This document shows positions 16,676 to 30,552 of a stretch of DNA of 64,000 nt, piece by piece. The stretch comes from JAMHWF01 sp035911095 (lineage in GTDB: Bacteria; Pseudomonadota; Gammaproteobacteria; Burkholderiales; Burkholderiaceae_C): the NCBI GenBank assembly GCA_035911095.1, contig JAMHWF010000029.1, forward strand, positions 1 through 64,000, in the 5' to 3' direction. The first letter of the stretch is position 1, and every line of letters starts with the position of its first letter. Under the pieces are notes generated by a model. That model ran no database searches and had not been told where the DNA came from. It was given only the letters and a program-made list of their open reading frames with translations. The position numbers and the translations under genes were made by a program.

Positions 16676-18004
16676 GTGGCGGGCCAGCAGATCGCGCTGA
16701 GTCTTTTCTGGCGCACCTTCTTCCTGCTCGCGCTGCTGCTGGGCGGCGGGGTGTTCGCCTGGGTGCAGACCTTCCGCGCGCTCGAGTTCGAGCCGCGCGC
16801 GGTGCAGGCGGCGCAGCAGCTGGCCAGCCTCGTCAACCTCTCGCGCGCGGCGCTGCAGTACGCCGACGGCATCAACCGCGTCACCGTCGTCAAGACGATG
16901 ACCGACCAGGAGGCGGTGCGCGTGCAGCCCCGCGAGCCGGCCGACCGCTGGCAGCCGTACGAGGTCGACCGCTTCACGCGCCGCATCGGCCTGGAGCTGC
17001 GTTCGCGCCTCGGCCCCGACACGATGGTCGCCAGCTCGGTCAACGGCGCCGAGGGCCTGTGGGTCGGCTTCACGATCCAGAAGGACCCGTACTGGCTGCA
17101 GGCCGACCCGCAGCGGGTGCAGCCGGTGACCGGCAGCACCTGGTTCGTCTCGGTCGGCATCGCGTTGCTGGCGACGATCTTCGGCTCGGTCGCGATCGCC
17201 CGCCTGATCAACCAGCCGCTGAAAGACCTGTCGTTCGCGGCCAGCCGCATCCGCGACGGCGAGTTCGAGTCCCAGCTCGACGAGACCACGCTCACCAGCG
17301 AGATCCGCCAGGTCAACATGGGTTTCAACCGCATGGCGCGCGAACTGGCCAAGGTCGAGGACGACCGCGCGGTGATGCTCGCCGGCATCAGCCATGACCT
17401 GCGCACGCCGCTCGCACGGCTGCGGCTCGAAGCCGAGATGAGCGTGCAGGACGAGGAGGCCAAGCGCAACATGGCCCTCGACATCGACCAGCTCGACGCG
17501 ATCATCGACAAGTTCATGGACTACGCGCGGCCGGGCGAGGTGCGCCTGGTGCCGGTCCACCTCTCGGGCGTCGTCGACCGCGAGATGGCCGCCTTCCGCG
17601 ACCCGCGCGAGATCCGCATCAGCTCGCGCGTGGCGATCGACGCGATGGTGATGGCCGACGAGACAGAGCTCGGCCGGGTGCTCGGCAACCTGTTCGAGAA
17701 CGCGCGGCGCTACGGCCGCAGCCCCGACACCGGCATCGCGCGGGTGCAGGTCAGCTACGCGCGCACCGGGCCCTGGGTGATCCTGAGCGTGCGCGACCAC
17801 GGCCCGGGCGTGCCGCCGGAGAAGCTCAAGCAGCTGACCACGCCCTTCTTCCGCGGCGACGCGGCGCGCACCGCCGCCACCGGCGCCGGCCTCGGGCTGG
17901 CGATCGTCGAGAAGGCCGTTGGCCGCATGGGTGGCAGCTTCGACATTGCGAATGCGGCAGATGGCGGCCTCGTGGCGCACATCCGGCTCAAGCGCGCGCC
18001 CTGA
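16676..18004 (+). CDS. envZ: EnvZ-like sensor histidine kinase
   Basis: The 442-aa inner-membrane kinase has one transmembrane helix near residues 10-30, a periplasmic domain, a second helix near 155-175 and a HAMP segment with LINQPLKDLSFAASRI. The phospho-accepting His is in AGISHDLRTPLARLRLEAEM, and the ATPase domain has N-box LFENARRYG, DHGPGVPPE and GAGLGLAIVEKA. It should phosphorylate the OmpR-type protein encoded just upstream. The start is a GTG at 16676 without a strong ribosome-binding site. Confidence 0.88.
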   Translation: MAGQQIALSLFWRTFFLLALLLGGGVFAWVQTFRALEFEPRAVQAAQQLASLVNLSRAALQYADGINRVTVVKTMTDQEAVRVQPREPADRWQPYEVDRFTRRIGLELRSRLGPDTMVASSVNGAEGLWVGFTIQKDPYWLQADPQRVQPVTGSTWFVSVGIALLATIFGSVAIARLINQPLKDLSFAASRIRDGEFESQLDETTLTSEIRQVNMGFNRMARELAKVEDDRAVMLAGISHDLRTPLARLRLEAEMSVQDEEAKRNMALDIDQLDAIIDKFMDYARPGEVRLVPVHLSGVVDREMAAFRDPREIRISSRVAIDAMVMADETELGRVLGNLFENARRYGRSPDTGIARVQVSYARTGPWVILSVRDHGPGVPPEKLKQLTTPFFRGDAARTAATGAGLGLAIVEKAVGRMGGSFDIANAADGGLVAHIRLKRAP

Positions 18005-18072
18005 CTGCCGATGACGCGAGATCGGAGCTTCCCCGCACCCGCCTCCTGCCGGCGGCACCGCCGGACGACAGC

Positions 18073-19101
18073 ATGTTGAGCACGAGCGTCCGCGCGATCC
18101 GCGGCCTGAGCGACTGGCGCCTCTGGGGCGCGCTGATCGTCACCGCGATCGGCATCGCCGCCGTCGAGTCGAACCAGCACTGGTCGCCGCCGGGCGGCCA
18201 GGGGCGTGCGGTCGTCAAGCTGTCGATCTACTGGCTGTCGTGGCTCGCCTGGCCCGCGGCCCTGCTCTACACGCTGCACCTGATCGGCCACCTCGCGCGT
18301 GGGCGCCTGCTGCGGGCGCTCGGCTCGCTGATCGCGGTCGGCGCCTGCGCCTTCGTGATCTGGGCGCGCTTCGTCGAGCCGAACGAGCTGCGCGTCGTCG
18401 AGAGCTCGGTGTCGAACGGCTGCGGCGTGCGCGTGGCGCTGGTGGCGGACCTCCACTCCGGGCTCTACGTGCGCGAGCACCAGCTCGAACGCCTGGTGCA
18501 GACGCTGAACACGCAGGATGTGGACGCGGTGCTGGTCGCCGGCGATTGGACCTACGAGCCCCTGGCCGACCTGCGCACCGCCCTGGCGCCCTTGCGCGCG
18601 CTGCGCCACAAGACCTATGCGGTGCTCGGCAATCACGACGAGGCCTCGCCCGGACCGGACCTGCGCGGCCCGCTGCTGAAGCAACTGGCGGAAATGCGTG
18701 TCGAGGTGATCGAGGGCAAGCGCGTGCCGCTCGGCCGCTGCGAGCTGATCGGCCTGGGCGACCTGATGTCCGGCGGCATGCAGCGCGACCTCGACCTGCT
18801 GGGGAAGGTCCGGCCGACGCAGCGCCCCGCCAACCGCGTCGTGCTCACGCACGATCCTGATGCGCAGCTGAGGCTGCCAGCCGGCTTCGCCGCGACGCTG
18901 CTCGGCGGCCACACGCATGGCGGGCAGATCGAGCTGCCCTGGCTGACCGACCTCGTGCTCGCCCGCATGAGCCGCAGCGGCTTCCAGCGCGGCCTCTATG
19001 ACCGGCCGAACCTGCGGGTGTTCGTCACCTCCGGCATCGGGATGGTCGCGTTGCCGCTGCGCTTCCGGATGCCGCCGACGATCGACATCCTGGCGCTCTG
19101 A
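18073..19101 (+). CDS. membrane-anchored metallophosphoesterase
   Basis: The 342-aa protein has three or four N-terminal hydrophobic segments (to about residue 100) and a calcineurin-like phosphoesterase domain. The metal motifs occur in order: VADLHSG, AGDWTYEP, GNHDE, a late LTHDP and GGHTHGGQ. Membrane members of this family include YaeI and the lipid A enzyme LpxG, which cleaves UDP-diacylglucosamine. Which substrate applies cannot be told from sequence. It is convergent with ispF, with six bases between the stop codons. Confidence 0.85.
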   Translation: MLSTSVRAIRGLSDWRLWGALIVTAIGIAAVESNQHWSPPGGQGRAVVKLSIYWLSWLAWPAALLYTLHLIGHLARGRLLRALGSLIAVGACAFVIWARFVEPNELRVVESSVSNGCGVRVALVADLHSGLYVREHQLERLVQTLNTQDVDAVLVAGDWTYEPLADLRTALAPLRALRHKTYAVLGNHDEASPGPDLRGPLLKQLAEMRVEVIEGKRVPLGRCELIGLGDLMSGGMQRDLDLLGKVRPTQRPANRVVLTHDPDAQLRLPAGFAATLLGGHTHGGQIELPWLTDLVLARMSRSGFQRGLYDRPNLRVFVTSGIGMVALPLRFRMPPTIDILAL

Positions 19102-19107
19102 GTGCAG

Positions 19108-19626
19108 TCAGTACGGCTTCAGCTCGTCCCAGGCCGCCGGCTGCGGCGCGGCGAAGAGCAGGCACACGGCGCGCGCCTCGATCGACTCGCCACGGCCGAC
19201 CGGGCCGAGCTTCTCGGCCGTCTTCGCCTTCACGTTGACCTGCGCCGGCGCGACGCCGAGCGCCTGCGCCAGGCGTTCGCGCATCGCGGGGATGTGCGGC
19301 GCCATCTTCGGCGCCTGGGCGACGATGGTCGCGTCGACGTTGCCGACCACCCAGCCCGCCTCGCGCACGCGGCGCACCGCCTCGACCAGCAGTGCGATCG
19401 AGTCCGCGCCGGCGAAGCGCGGGTCGGTGTCCGGAAAGTGCCGCCCGATGTCGCCCAGCCCGGCGCCGCCGAGCACCGCGTCGGTGATCGCATGCGCCAG
19501 CGCGTCCGCATCCGAATGGCCGAGCAGCCCGTGGCTGTGCGGCACCGTGACCCCGCCTAGCACGAGCGGGCGGCGCTCGACCAGCGCATGCACGTCCCAG
19601 CCCTCGCCGATGCGCAGCCCGTTCAT
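19108..19626 (-). CDS. ispF: 2-C-methyl-D-erythritol 2,4-cyclodiphosphate synthase
   Basis: The 172-aa enzyme forms the cyclic diphosphate of the MEP isoprenoid pathway. Recognisable features are the metal-binding GEGWDVHAL near the N-terminus, GGVTVPHSHGLLGHSDADALAHA, GDIGRHFPDTDPRFAGADS and the C-terminal KAKTAEKLGPVGRGE. Its ATG overlaps the TGA of ispD by the sequence ATGA, so the two are translationally coupled. The frame continues upstream to 19854 but that part lies inside ispD. Confidence 0.95.
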   Translation of the reverse strand: MNGLRIGEGWDVHALVERRPLVLGGVTVPHSHGLLGHSDADALAHAITDAVLGGAGLGDIGRHFPDTDPRFAGADSIALLVEAVRRVREAGWVVGNVDATIVAQAPKMAPHIPAMRERLAQALGVAPAQVNVKAKTAEKLGPVGRGESIEARAVCLLFAAPQPAAWDELKPY

Positions 19627-20384
19627 CGCTTGTCTCCCTCTGGTGCCGGCTCGCGCGTCGCGAGCAGTCGCGCCGCAAGGTCGAAGTCGCCCGGCCAGGT
19701 GATCTTCAGGTTCTCGAGCTCGCCCGGCACCAGCAGCGGCGCAAGGCCGATCGACTCGATCGCGCTGGCCTCGTCGGTCACGTCGTCGCCCGCGGTGTCG
19801 AGCGCGCGCGCCAGCGTGCCAAGGCGGAACATCTGAGGCGTCTGCGCGGCCCACTTGCCGTCGCGCGACACGGTGGCGGCCGCGCGGCCGCCATGCGCCT
19901 GTTTCAAGGTGTCGGCCAGCGGCAGCGCGAGCAGGCCGCCGACCTCGTCGCCCTCGCAGGCCGCGATCAGCCGATCGACCCAGGCCGGGCGCAGCAGCGC
20001 GCGTGCCGCGTCGTGCACCAGCACCCAGTCGTCGTCGGCGACGCCGCGCCGGCGCAGCGCGGCGAGGCCGGCCGAGACGCTCGCCGCCCGCGTCGCCCCA
20101 CCGCGGCGTTCGACCCAGAGGCGTGCCGTATCGAGCGGGCCGACGCTCGCCTCGAAATGCTGGTCGTCGGGCGCCAGCACCACCAGCGTGGCCTGCAGCC
20201 GTGGCACCGCCGCCAGCGTCTCGAGGGTGTGGGCCACGAGCGCACGGCCTTGCAACGGCGCGTACTGCTTCGGGCCGGCGGTGCCGGCGCGCACGCCGCT
20301 GCCCGCGCAGGGCACGAGCGCAAAGCAGCGCGGCGGTCGCTGGCCGCCCGCGCCGTTCGGAGCCCCTGGGTTCGAATCCGTCAT
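19623..20384 (-). CDS. ispD: 2-C-methyl-D-erythritol 4-phosphate cytidylyltransferase
   Basis: The 253-aa cytidylyltransferase activates MEP with CTP. The nucleotide-binding loop VPCAGSGVRAGTAGPKQYAPLQGRAL lies near residue 24, followed by WVLVHDAARALLRP and TVSRDGKWAAQTPQMFR. A 20-residue Pro/Gly/Ala-rich N-terminal extension precedes the catalytic core. It is divergent from mfd with only 32 bp between the start codons, a gap that includes the palindrome TTCTAGAA. Confidence 0.95.
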   Translation of the reverse strand: MTDSNPGAPNGAGGQRPPRCFALVPCAGSGVRAGTAGPKQYAPLQGRALVAHTLETLAAVPRLQATLVVLAPDDQHFEASVGPLDTARLWVERRGGATRAASVSAGLAALRRRGVADDDWVLVHDAARALLRPAWVDRLIAACEGDEVGGLLALPLADTLKQAHGGRAAATVSRDGKWAAQTPQMFRLGTLARALDTAGDDVTDEASAIESIGLAPLLVPGELENLKITWPGDFDLAARLLATREPAPEGDKR

Positions 20385-20416
20385 CGTCGCGATTCTAGAA
20401 TTCGCGCTTTGCGCCG

Positions 20417-23953
<3,537 letters not shown>

Positions 23954-24151
23954 GCGGCGCCGGCGCACGAGGGCAGGGCACGCCGCCTGCCCGCCGGTCG
24001 CTCGCGATTGCGCGCCTTACGGCACGGATCGGTCGACCGCGACCGCGCAGCACTGCAGGGACCGCGCCGGCCTGCCGATACCCGGTGCTTTCCCCGCTCG
24101 GCAGCCTCGGCAGACCTGATGGCGCCAACTCGACCACAGGGAGATGTCGCG

Positions 24152-25267
24152 ATGAAGTGGGTCCGTTCGATCAGCCAGGCCAACCGCGTCCGCTACGGCT
24201 TCGCGGCGCTGTCGCTCCTCGCCGCCGCCCTCGCTGCCGCGCCCGCCTGGCGGCTGCACGGCGAGCCGGGGCACCAGGTCTTCGCACTCGGGCTCGCGTT
24301 CGCGGCGGCCGGCGTGGTGGCGCTCGGCCTCGTCGCCGGCTGGATCATCGCGCGCAGCATCAGTGGCCCGGTCGAGGAGACGGTGCAGTGCGTGATCCGG
24401 ATCGCCGGCGGCGATCTCGAGACCAAGGTCGAATCGACGGGCCGCGACGAGCTCTCATGGCTGCGTGCCGAGCTGAACGGCATGCGCAAGAAGCTGCGCG
24501 GCATGATCCTCGAGGTGCGCGAGACGGCGGGCGCGCTGGGCACCGCCACGGAGGAGATCGCGCGCGGCAACGAAGACTTGTCCAACCGCACCGAAAGCCA
24601 GGCCGGCGCCGTGCAGCAGACGAGCCACTCGATGCGGCAGCTTGCCGAAAGCGTGCGCGGCAATGCCGCCAACACCGAGGAAGCCGGCCGCATGGTCGAG
24701 GAATCGAGCCAGATCGCGACGCGCGGCTCGCAGCTGATGGGCCACGTCGTTGCGCGCATGGGCGAGATCAACGCGAGCGCCGGCCGGATCACGGAAATCA
24801 TCGGCGTGATCGACGGCATCGCCTTCCAGACCAACATCCTCGCGCTGAACGCGGCCGTCGAGGCCGCGCGGGCCGGAGAACACGGCCGGGGCTTCGCGGT
24901 CGTCGCCTCGGAGGTGCGGGCGCTGGCCCAGCGCAGCTCGACCGCGGCGCGCGAGATCAAGGCCCTGATCGACGCTTCGACCCGCACCGTCGAGGCCGGC
25001 TCGAAGCTGGTCGGCGAGGCCGGCACGACGATGCGCGAGGTGCAGGACAGCGTCTCCCGCATGTCCGCCCTGATGGGCAGCATCGCGCGCGCCGGACAGA
25101 CGCAGCACCGCGACATCGACCAGGTCCATGGCGCCGTCGCCCAGATCGACGGCGTCACCCAGCACAACGCCGCGCTGGTCGAACAGATGGCCGCCGCCGC
25201 GCAATCGCTGCAGGGCCAGGCGCAACGGCTGCGGCAGGCCGTGGGAGCCTTCCGCGTCGCGACCTGA
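24152..25267 (+). CDS. methyl-accepting chemotaxis protein without periplasmic sensor
   Basis: The 371-aa chemoreceptor has two closely spaced transmembrane helices (about 18-35 and 42-65) with only a short loop between, then a HAMP region and a long signalling coiled coil. The hairpin tip carries IDGIAFQTNILALNAAVEAARAGEHGRGFAVVASEVRALAQRS, of which IAFQTNILALNAAVEAAR is the CheA/CheW contact site. Without a ligand domain it probably senses an internal or membrane signal. GGGAG is eight bases before the ATG at 24152. No C-terminal CheR-binding pentapeptide is seen. Confidence 0.9.
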   Translation: MKWVRSISQANRVRYGFAALSLLAAALAAAPAWRLHGEPGHQVFALGLAFAAAGVVALGLVAGWIIARSISGPVEETVQCVIRIAGGDLETKVESTGRDELSWLRAELNGMRKKLRGMILEVRETAGALGTATEEIARGNEDLSNRTESQAGAVQQTSHSMRQLAESVRGNAANTEEAGRMVEESSQIATRGSQLMGHVVARMGEINASAGRITEIIGVIDGIAFQTNILALNAAVEAARAGEHGRGFAVVASEVRALAQRSSTAAREIKALIDASTRTVEAGSKLVGEAGTTMREVQDSVSRMSALMGSIARAGQTQHRDIDQVHGAVAQIDGVTQHNAALVEQMAAAAQSLQGQAQRLRQAVGAFRVAT

Positions 25268-25290
25268 GAACGGTCGAACCGGTCTGCGCC

Positions 25291-26436
25291 TCACTCCCGC
25301 GGCATGTCGATCGCCTCCACCACCTTCAGCGCCGCGATCACGTCCGACTGGGTCACCATGCCCACGAGCTTGCCGTCCTCGGCGACGACCGGGATGTGGC
25401 GGTGGCCGGTGCTGGCGAACAGCAGCACCAGGTCCGAGAGCTTGCGGTGGGCCCGCGTCACCCGCACCCGGCGCGTCATGATCTGGCCGACCACCTCGGG
25501 CTTGCTCGAATGCGAGCGCGGTGACTTGCGCAGCAGCCGGCGCAGCCGCTGGTCGAGCCGGTGGTAGCTCTCGAGCGAGGCCGACTCGATGAAGTCGCTG
25601 AGCGTGACGATGCCCACCACGTGGCGGCCGCGGTCGAGCACCGGCAGGGTCTTGGTGTCTTCCTTCCGGAGCAGTGCCCAGGCCTCCTGCAGCGGCGTGC
25701 CGTACTCGACGGTCGCGACCTCGCGCGTCATCACGTCCTCGCAATGGGTGTCGGCCAGGCGGCGTTCGTGGGCCATGCGCTGGGTGCGGTCGAGCAGGTC
25801 GCGTAGGTCGTCGTGGCTGACGTCGAGGATCTGGTTGTAGCGGCCGAGCACGGCCTCGAGGTCTTCCTCGGTCACCTGGCCCGGCTTGGGCGGCGTGCTG
25901 TGGTGCGGGTAGCGGTGCCGCGTCGCGGTGTGATAGGCCCAGCCCATCGTGGTCAGCACGACGGCGTTCAGCAGCACCGGCACCAGCGCCAGACGCGGGT
26001 CGGCGATGCCGTTCACCGCCATCAGCAGCGCGCTGGCGCCGCCCGGCGGGTGCAGGCAGCGCAAGGCGAGCATCACGCCGATGGCCAGCGCCACCGCCAC
26101 CGCGGCCGCCAGGTCGGGGTGAGGGATCAGGCTCACGCAGGCCATGCCGACCAGCGCCGAGATCGTGTTGCCGCCCACCACCGCCCAGGGCTGCGCCAGC
26201 GGGCTGGCCGGCAGGCAGAACACCAGCACCGCGGTGGCACCCATCGGCGCGACGATCCAGCCCAGGCCCTGCGGCGCGCCGACCCCGTGGCCGATCGCCG
26301 CGGTGACGCCGATGCCGAGCAGCGCACCGATGACCATGCGCAGGCGCTCGGCCGGCGTGACGCTCAGCGGCGCCGGCCAGAGCACGCGCAGCCGGGACCA
26401 GGGAGAAGCGAGGCGGGGCGTCGTCGTCGTGTTCAT
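25291..26436 (-). CDS. HPP-family membrane protein with tandem CBS domains
   Basis: The 381-aa protein begins with a four- to five-helix HPP domain (about residues 30-170) containing LRCLHPPGGASALL, the motif that names the family. Two CBS domains follow (about 235-300 and 325-380; VMTREVATVE, IMTRRVRVTRAH, VVGIVTLSDF, LVGMVTQSDVI). HPP proteins in some bacteria and plastids have been linked to nitrite transport, and CBS pairs bind adenosine nucleotides; the substrate here is unknown. The ATG at 26436 is chosen since the extension to 26514 is not membrane- or family-like. Confidence 0.83.
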   Translation of the reverse strand: MNTTTTPRLASPWSRLRVLWPAPLSVTPAERLRMVIGALLGIGVTAAIGHGVGAPQGLGWIVAPMGATAVLVFCLPASPLAQPWAVVGGNTISALVGMACVSLIPHPDLAAAVAVALAIGVMLALRCLHPPGGASALLMAVNGIADPRLALVPVLLNAVVLTTMGWAYHTATRHRYPHHSTPPKPGQVTEEDLEAVLGRYNQILDVSHDDLRDLLDRTQRMAHERRLADTHCEDVMTREVATVEYGTPLQEAWALLRKEDTKTLPVLDRGRHVVGIVTLSDFIESASLESYHRLDQRLRRLLRKSPRSHSSKPEVVGQIMTRRVRVTRAHRKLSDLVLLFASTGHRHIPVVAEDGKLVGMVTQSDVIAALKVVEAIDMPRE

Positions 26437-26610
26437 GGGAACAGTGTCGCAGTCGCAGGGCCGAGGCCCTTCGAGGCAGCCCGAGAGCAGGAGCGTCCCA
26501 AGGGCAATCGGCATCGCGCTCTCCCGGCCGCCCGGATAATCGCCCCGCTGCCGTCACCGCCCCACCCGTCGCCTGACGCGACGCCCCTGCGAGCCACCAG
26601 CCCCGACCCC

Positions 26611-27312
26611 ATGAGCGAGCTTCCCGGCCTGACCTTGCGCGGCATCACGCCGCCCCTGCGCCTGCAGGACTTCCGCCTGATCGCCTTCGACATGGATTCG
26701 ACGCTGATCGACATCGAGTGCGTCGACGAGATCGCCGACGCGGCCGGGCGCAAGGCCGAGGTTGCGGCGATCACCGAGGCGGCGATGCGCGGCGAGATCA
26801 CCGACTACAAGGACAGCCTGCGCCGCCGCGTCGCGCTGCTAGCCGGCGTGCCGGTCGCCGCGCTGCACGAGGTCTACGCCCAGCGCCTGCACCTGAACCC
26901 GGGCGCCGAGACGCTGGTCGCGGCCTGCCGCGAGGCCGGCCTGACGACGCTGCTCGTGTCGGGCGGCTTCACCTTCTTCAGCGACCGCGTGCGCGACCGG
27001 CTCGGGCTCGACCTCACGCGCAGCAACGTGCTCGAGGTGGCCGACGGCGCACTGACCGGGCGCATGGTCGACCAGCCCTGGGGCGACATCTGCGACGGCG
27101 CCGAGAAGCGCCGCATGCTGCTCGAGACCTGCGCGCGCATCGGCTGCATGCCGTCGCAGGCGATCGCGGTGGGCGATGGCGCGAACGACCTGCCGATGAT
27201 GGGCGAGGCCGGCCTGGCGGTGGCCTACCACGCCAAGCCGCGCGTGCGCGAGCAGGCCCAGGTCGCGATCGACGAAGGCGGGCTCGACCGGCTGCTCGAG
27301 ATCTTCGGCTGA
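26611..27312 (+). CDS. serB: phosphoserine phosphatase
   Basis: The 233-aa HAD-superfamily enzyme releases serine from phosphoserine. Motif I is FDMDSTLIDIECVDEIAD (nucleophile Asp about residue 26). Motif II is LLVSGGFTFF, and motif III is GDGANDLPMMGEAGLAVAYHAKP. The ligand-recognising segment EAAMRGEITDYKDSLRRRVALLAG is present. It lacks the N-terminal ACT domain of longer SerB forms. A longer upstream frame is ignored because the HAD domain starts right after the ATG at 26611. Confidence 0.95.
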   Translation: MSELPGLTLRGITPPLRLQDFRLIAFDMDSTLIDIECVDEIADAAGRKAEVAAITEAAMRGEITDYKDSLRRRVALLAGVPVAALHEVYAQRLHLNPGAETLVAACREAGLTTLLVSGGFTFFSDRVRDRLGLDLTRSNVLEVADGALTGRMVDQPWGDICDGAEKRRMLLETCARIGCMPSQAIAVGDGANDLPMMGEAGLAVAYHAKPRVREQAQVAIDEGGLDRLLEIFG

Positions 27313-27366
27313 GACGCGGCCCCCGCGCCCCTCGCGCGGCGGTCCTTGGGCGCGCCCGCCTTTCCC

Positions 27367-28899
<1,533 letters not shown>

Positions 28900-28950
28900 G
28901 CTCGTCTCCTCAGGTCTTCAGGCGGCACTTGCCGGCCGCTCGGCGGCCAC

Positions 28951-29038
28951 TGTACGCGCGTTGAGCCCCGCGGCCGTACACATCCGGCGTACGCGATCGC
29001 GTACACAACGGGCGGGGCGCTGTTCATGCCGCTGTACA
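28951..29038. promoter_or_regulatory. GTAC-centred operator array
   Basis: Five GTAC cores lie within 90 bp: 28952, 28976, 28989, 29001 and 29034. The middle two form a perfect 16-bp palindrome GTACGCGATCGCGTAC (28989-29004); the last is TGTACA. The array sits between the sigma-54 activator and the GntP gene, about 50-140 bp upstream of a GG-N10-GC promoter candidate, where enhancer sites of such activators normally lie. Confidence 0.55.
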
Positions 29039-29086
29039 GGCGCCGCGTGTCGACGGGCTGAAGACCCCGTGTTCCCCGTGTTAACC

Positions 29087-29103
29087 CTGGCTTTTGAGCC
29101 GCC
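29087..29103 (+). promoter_or_regulatory. candidate sigma-54 (-24/-12) promoter
   Basis: The sequence CTGGCttttgagccGCC keeps the essential GG and GC with exactly ten bases between, and the YTGGC half is perfect. The -12 half is CCGC rather than TTGC, which weakens it. It is about 65 bp upstream of the permease ATG and downstream of the GTAC array. Confidence 0.4.
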
Positions 29104-29166
29104 ACGAGCCGGGCACGCCATTCGCAATACAAGCGGCACACGAACTACCACCGAGACCTCCACACC

Positions 29167-30552
29167 ATGATCGGCATCTTCGGGATCTTCGCCTCCTTGG
29201 CGCTGCTCATCTTCCTGGCCCACCGCGGCTGGAACGTCATCTTCATCGCGCCGATCTGCGCCGCCGTGGCGATCGCCTTCAACTGGGGCGACCTGCCGCT
29301 GCTGGCGAGCTATACGCAGATCTACATGCCGGCGCTCGGCACCTACTTCGCCACCTACTTCCCGCTGTTCATGCTGGGCGCGGTGTTCGGCAAGCTGATG
29401 GACGAATCGGGCGCGGCGCGCTCGATCGCCCACAGCATCGTCGCCTGGGTGGGCGGCGGCCGCGCGATCCTCGCCGTCGTGCTGGCCTGCGCGCTGCTCA
29501 CCTACGGCGGGGTCTCGCTCTTCGTCGTGGCCTTCTCGGTCTATCCGATCGCCGCCTCGCTCTTCCGCGAGGCAAAGATCCCCAAGCGCCTGATCCCGGC
29601 GGCGATCGGCCTGGGCAGCTTCACCTTCACGATGGTCGCGCTGCCCGGCACGCCGGCGATCCAGAACGCGATCCCGATCCCGTTCTTCAAGACGACGGTC
29701 TACGCGGCCCCGGGCATGGGCCTGGTCGCCTCGGTGTTCATGTTCGCCTTCGGCATGCTGTGGCTGACGCGCCGCTCGGCGTCGGCGAGCAAGGCGGGTG
29801 AAGGCTACGGCGACCACAAGGAGGAGTTCGCCGCGGTCGACAACTCGAACCTGCCGTCGTTCTTCATGGCGCTGCTGCCGATCCTGGTCGTCATCGTGCT
29901 GAACTTCGTGCTGTCGAAGTACGTGATCCCGGCCTTCGACCACAGCTACCTGGCAAGCGCCAAGTTCCGCAACATCGACCTGAAGAAGGTGCTCGCGATC
30001 TGGGCCATCATCGGCGCGATGGCGATCGCGATCGCCGTGCTCGCCGCGACGCAGCGCAAGCGCATCGCCGACATGCGCGCGGCCTTCGACAAGGGCACGA
30101 TCGGCTCGCTGCTGCCGATGGCCAACACCGCCTCCGAGGTCGGCTACGGCGCGGTGATCGCCACCCTCGCGGCCTTTGCCGTCGTGCGCGAAGGGCTGAA
30201 GGCGGTGACGAGCGACCCGGTGGTCTCGCTGTGGCTGGTGGTCACGGTGCTGGCCGCGATGACGGGCTCGGCCTCGGGCGGCATGAGCCTGGCGCTGGGC
30301 GCGATGGGCGAGGACTACGCCCGCGCCGCCGAGGCGATGAGCATCGACCCGCAGATCATGCACCGCATCGCCTCGATGGGCTCGGCGGCGATGGACATCC
30401 TGCCGCACAACGGCGCGGTGATCACCCTGCTGGCGATCTGCGGGCTCACGCACCGGCAGTCGTACTTCGACCTCTTCGTCGTCGGCAGCCTCACCGCCTT
30501 CACCGCCAGCCTGCTGGTGCTGGCGATGTACCTGACCGTCGGGGTGTTCTGA
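29167..30552 (+). CDS. GntP-family permease, probably for 3-hydroxybutyrate or a related acid
   Basis: The 461-aa inner-membrane protein has about 12-13 hydrophobic helices typical of the GntP/ion-transporter family, with a conserved GSFTFTMVALPGTPAIQN segment near residue 156 and GSASGGMSLAL near 365. GntP proteins import gluconate or, in the HbcT-type branch, 3-hydroxybutyrate. Its divergence from an HbcR-like activator, the operator array between them and the CoA-transferase downstream favour the short-chain hydroxyacid substrate (inference). Its TGA overlaps the ATG of the next gene by one base. Confidence 0.85.
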   Translation: MIGIFGIFASLALLIFLAHRGWNVIFIAPICAAVAIAFNWGDLPLLASYTQIYMPALGTYFATYFPLFMLGAVFGKLMDESGAARSIAHSIVAWVGGGRAILAVVLACALLTYGGVSLFVVAFSVYPIAASLFREAKIPKRLIPAAIGLGSFTFTMVALPGTPAIQNAIPIPFFKTTVYAAPGMGLVASVFMFAFGMLWLTRRSASASKAGEGYGDHKEEFAAVDNSNLPSFFMALLPILVVIVLNFVLSKYVIPAFDHSYLASAKFRNIDLKKVLAIWAIIGAMAIAIAVLAATQRKRIADMRAAFDKGTIGSLLPMANTASEVGYGAVIATLAAFAVVREGLKAVTSDPVVSLWLVVTVLAAMTGSASGGMSLALGAMGEDYARAAEAMSIDPQIMHRIASMGSAAMDILPHNGAVITLLAICGLTHRQSYFDLFVVGSLTAFTASLLVLAMYLTVGVF

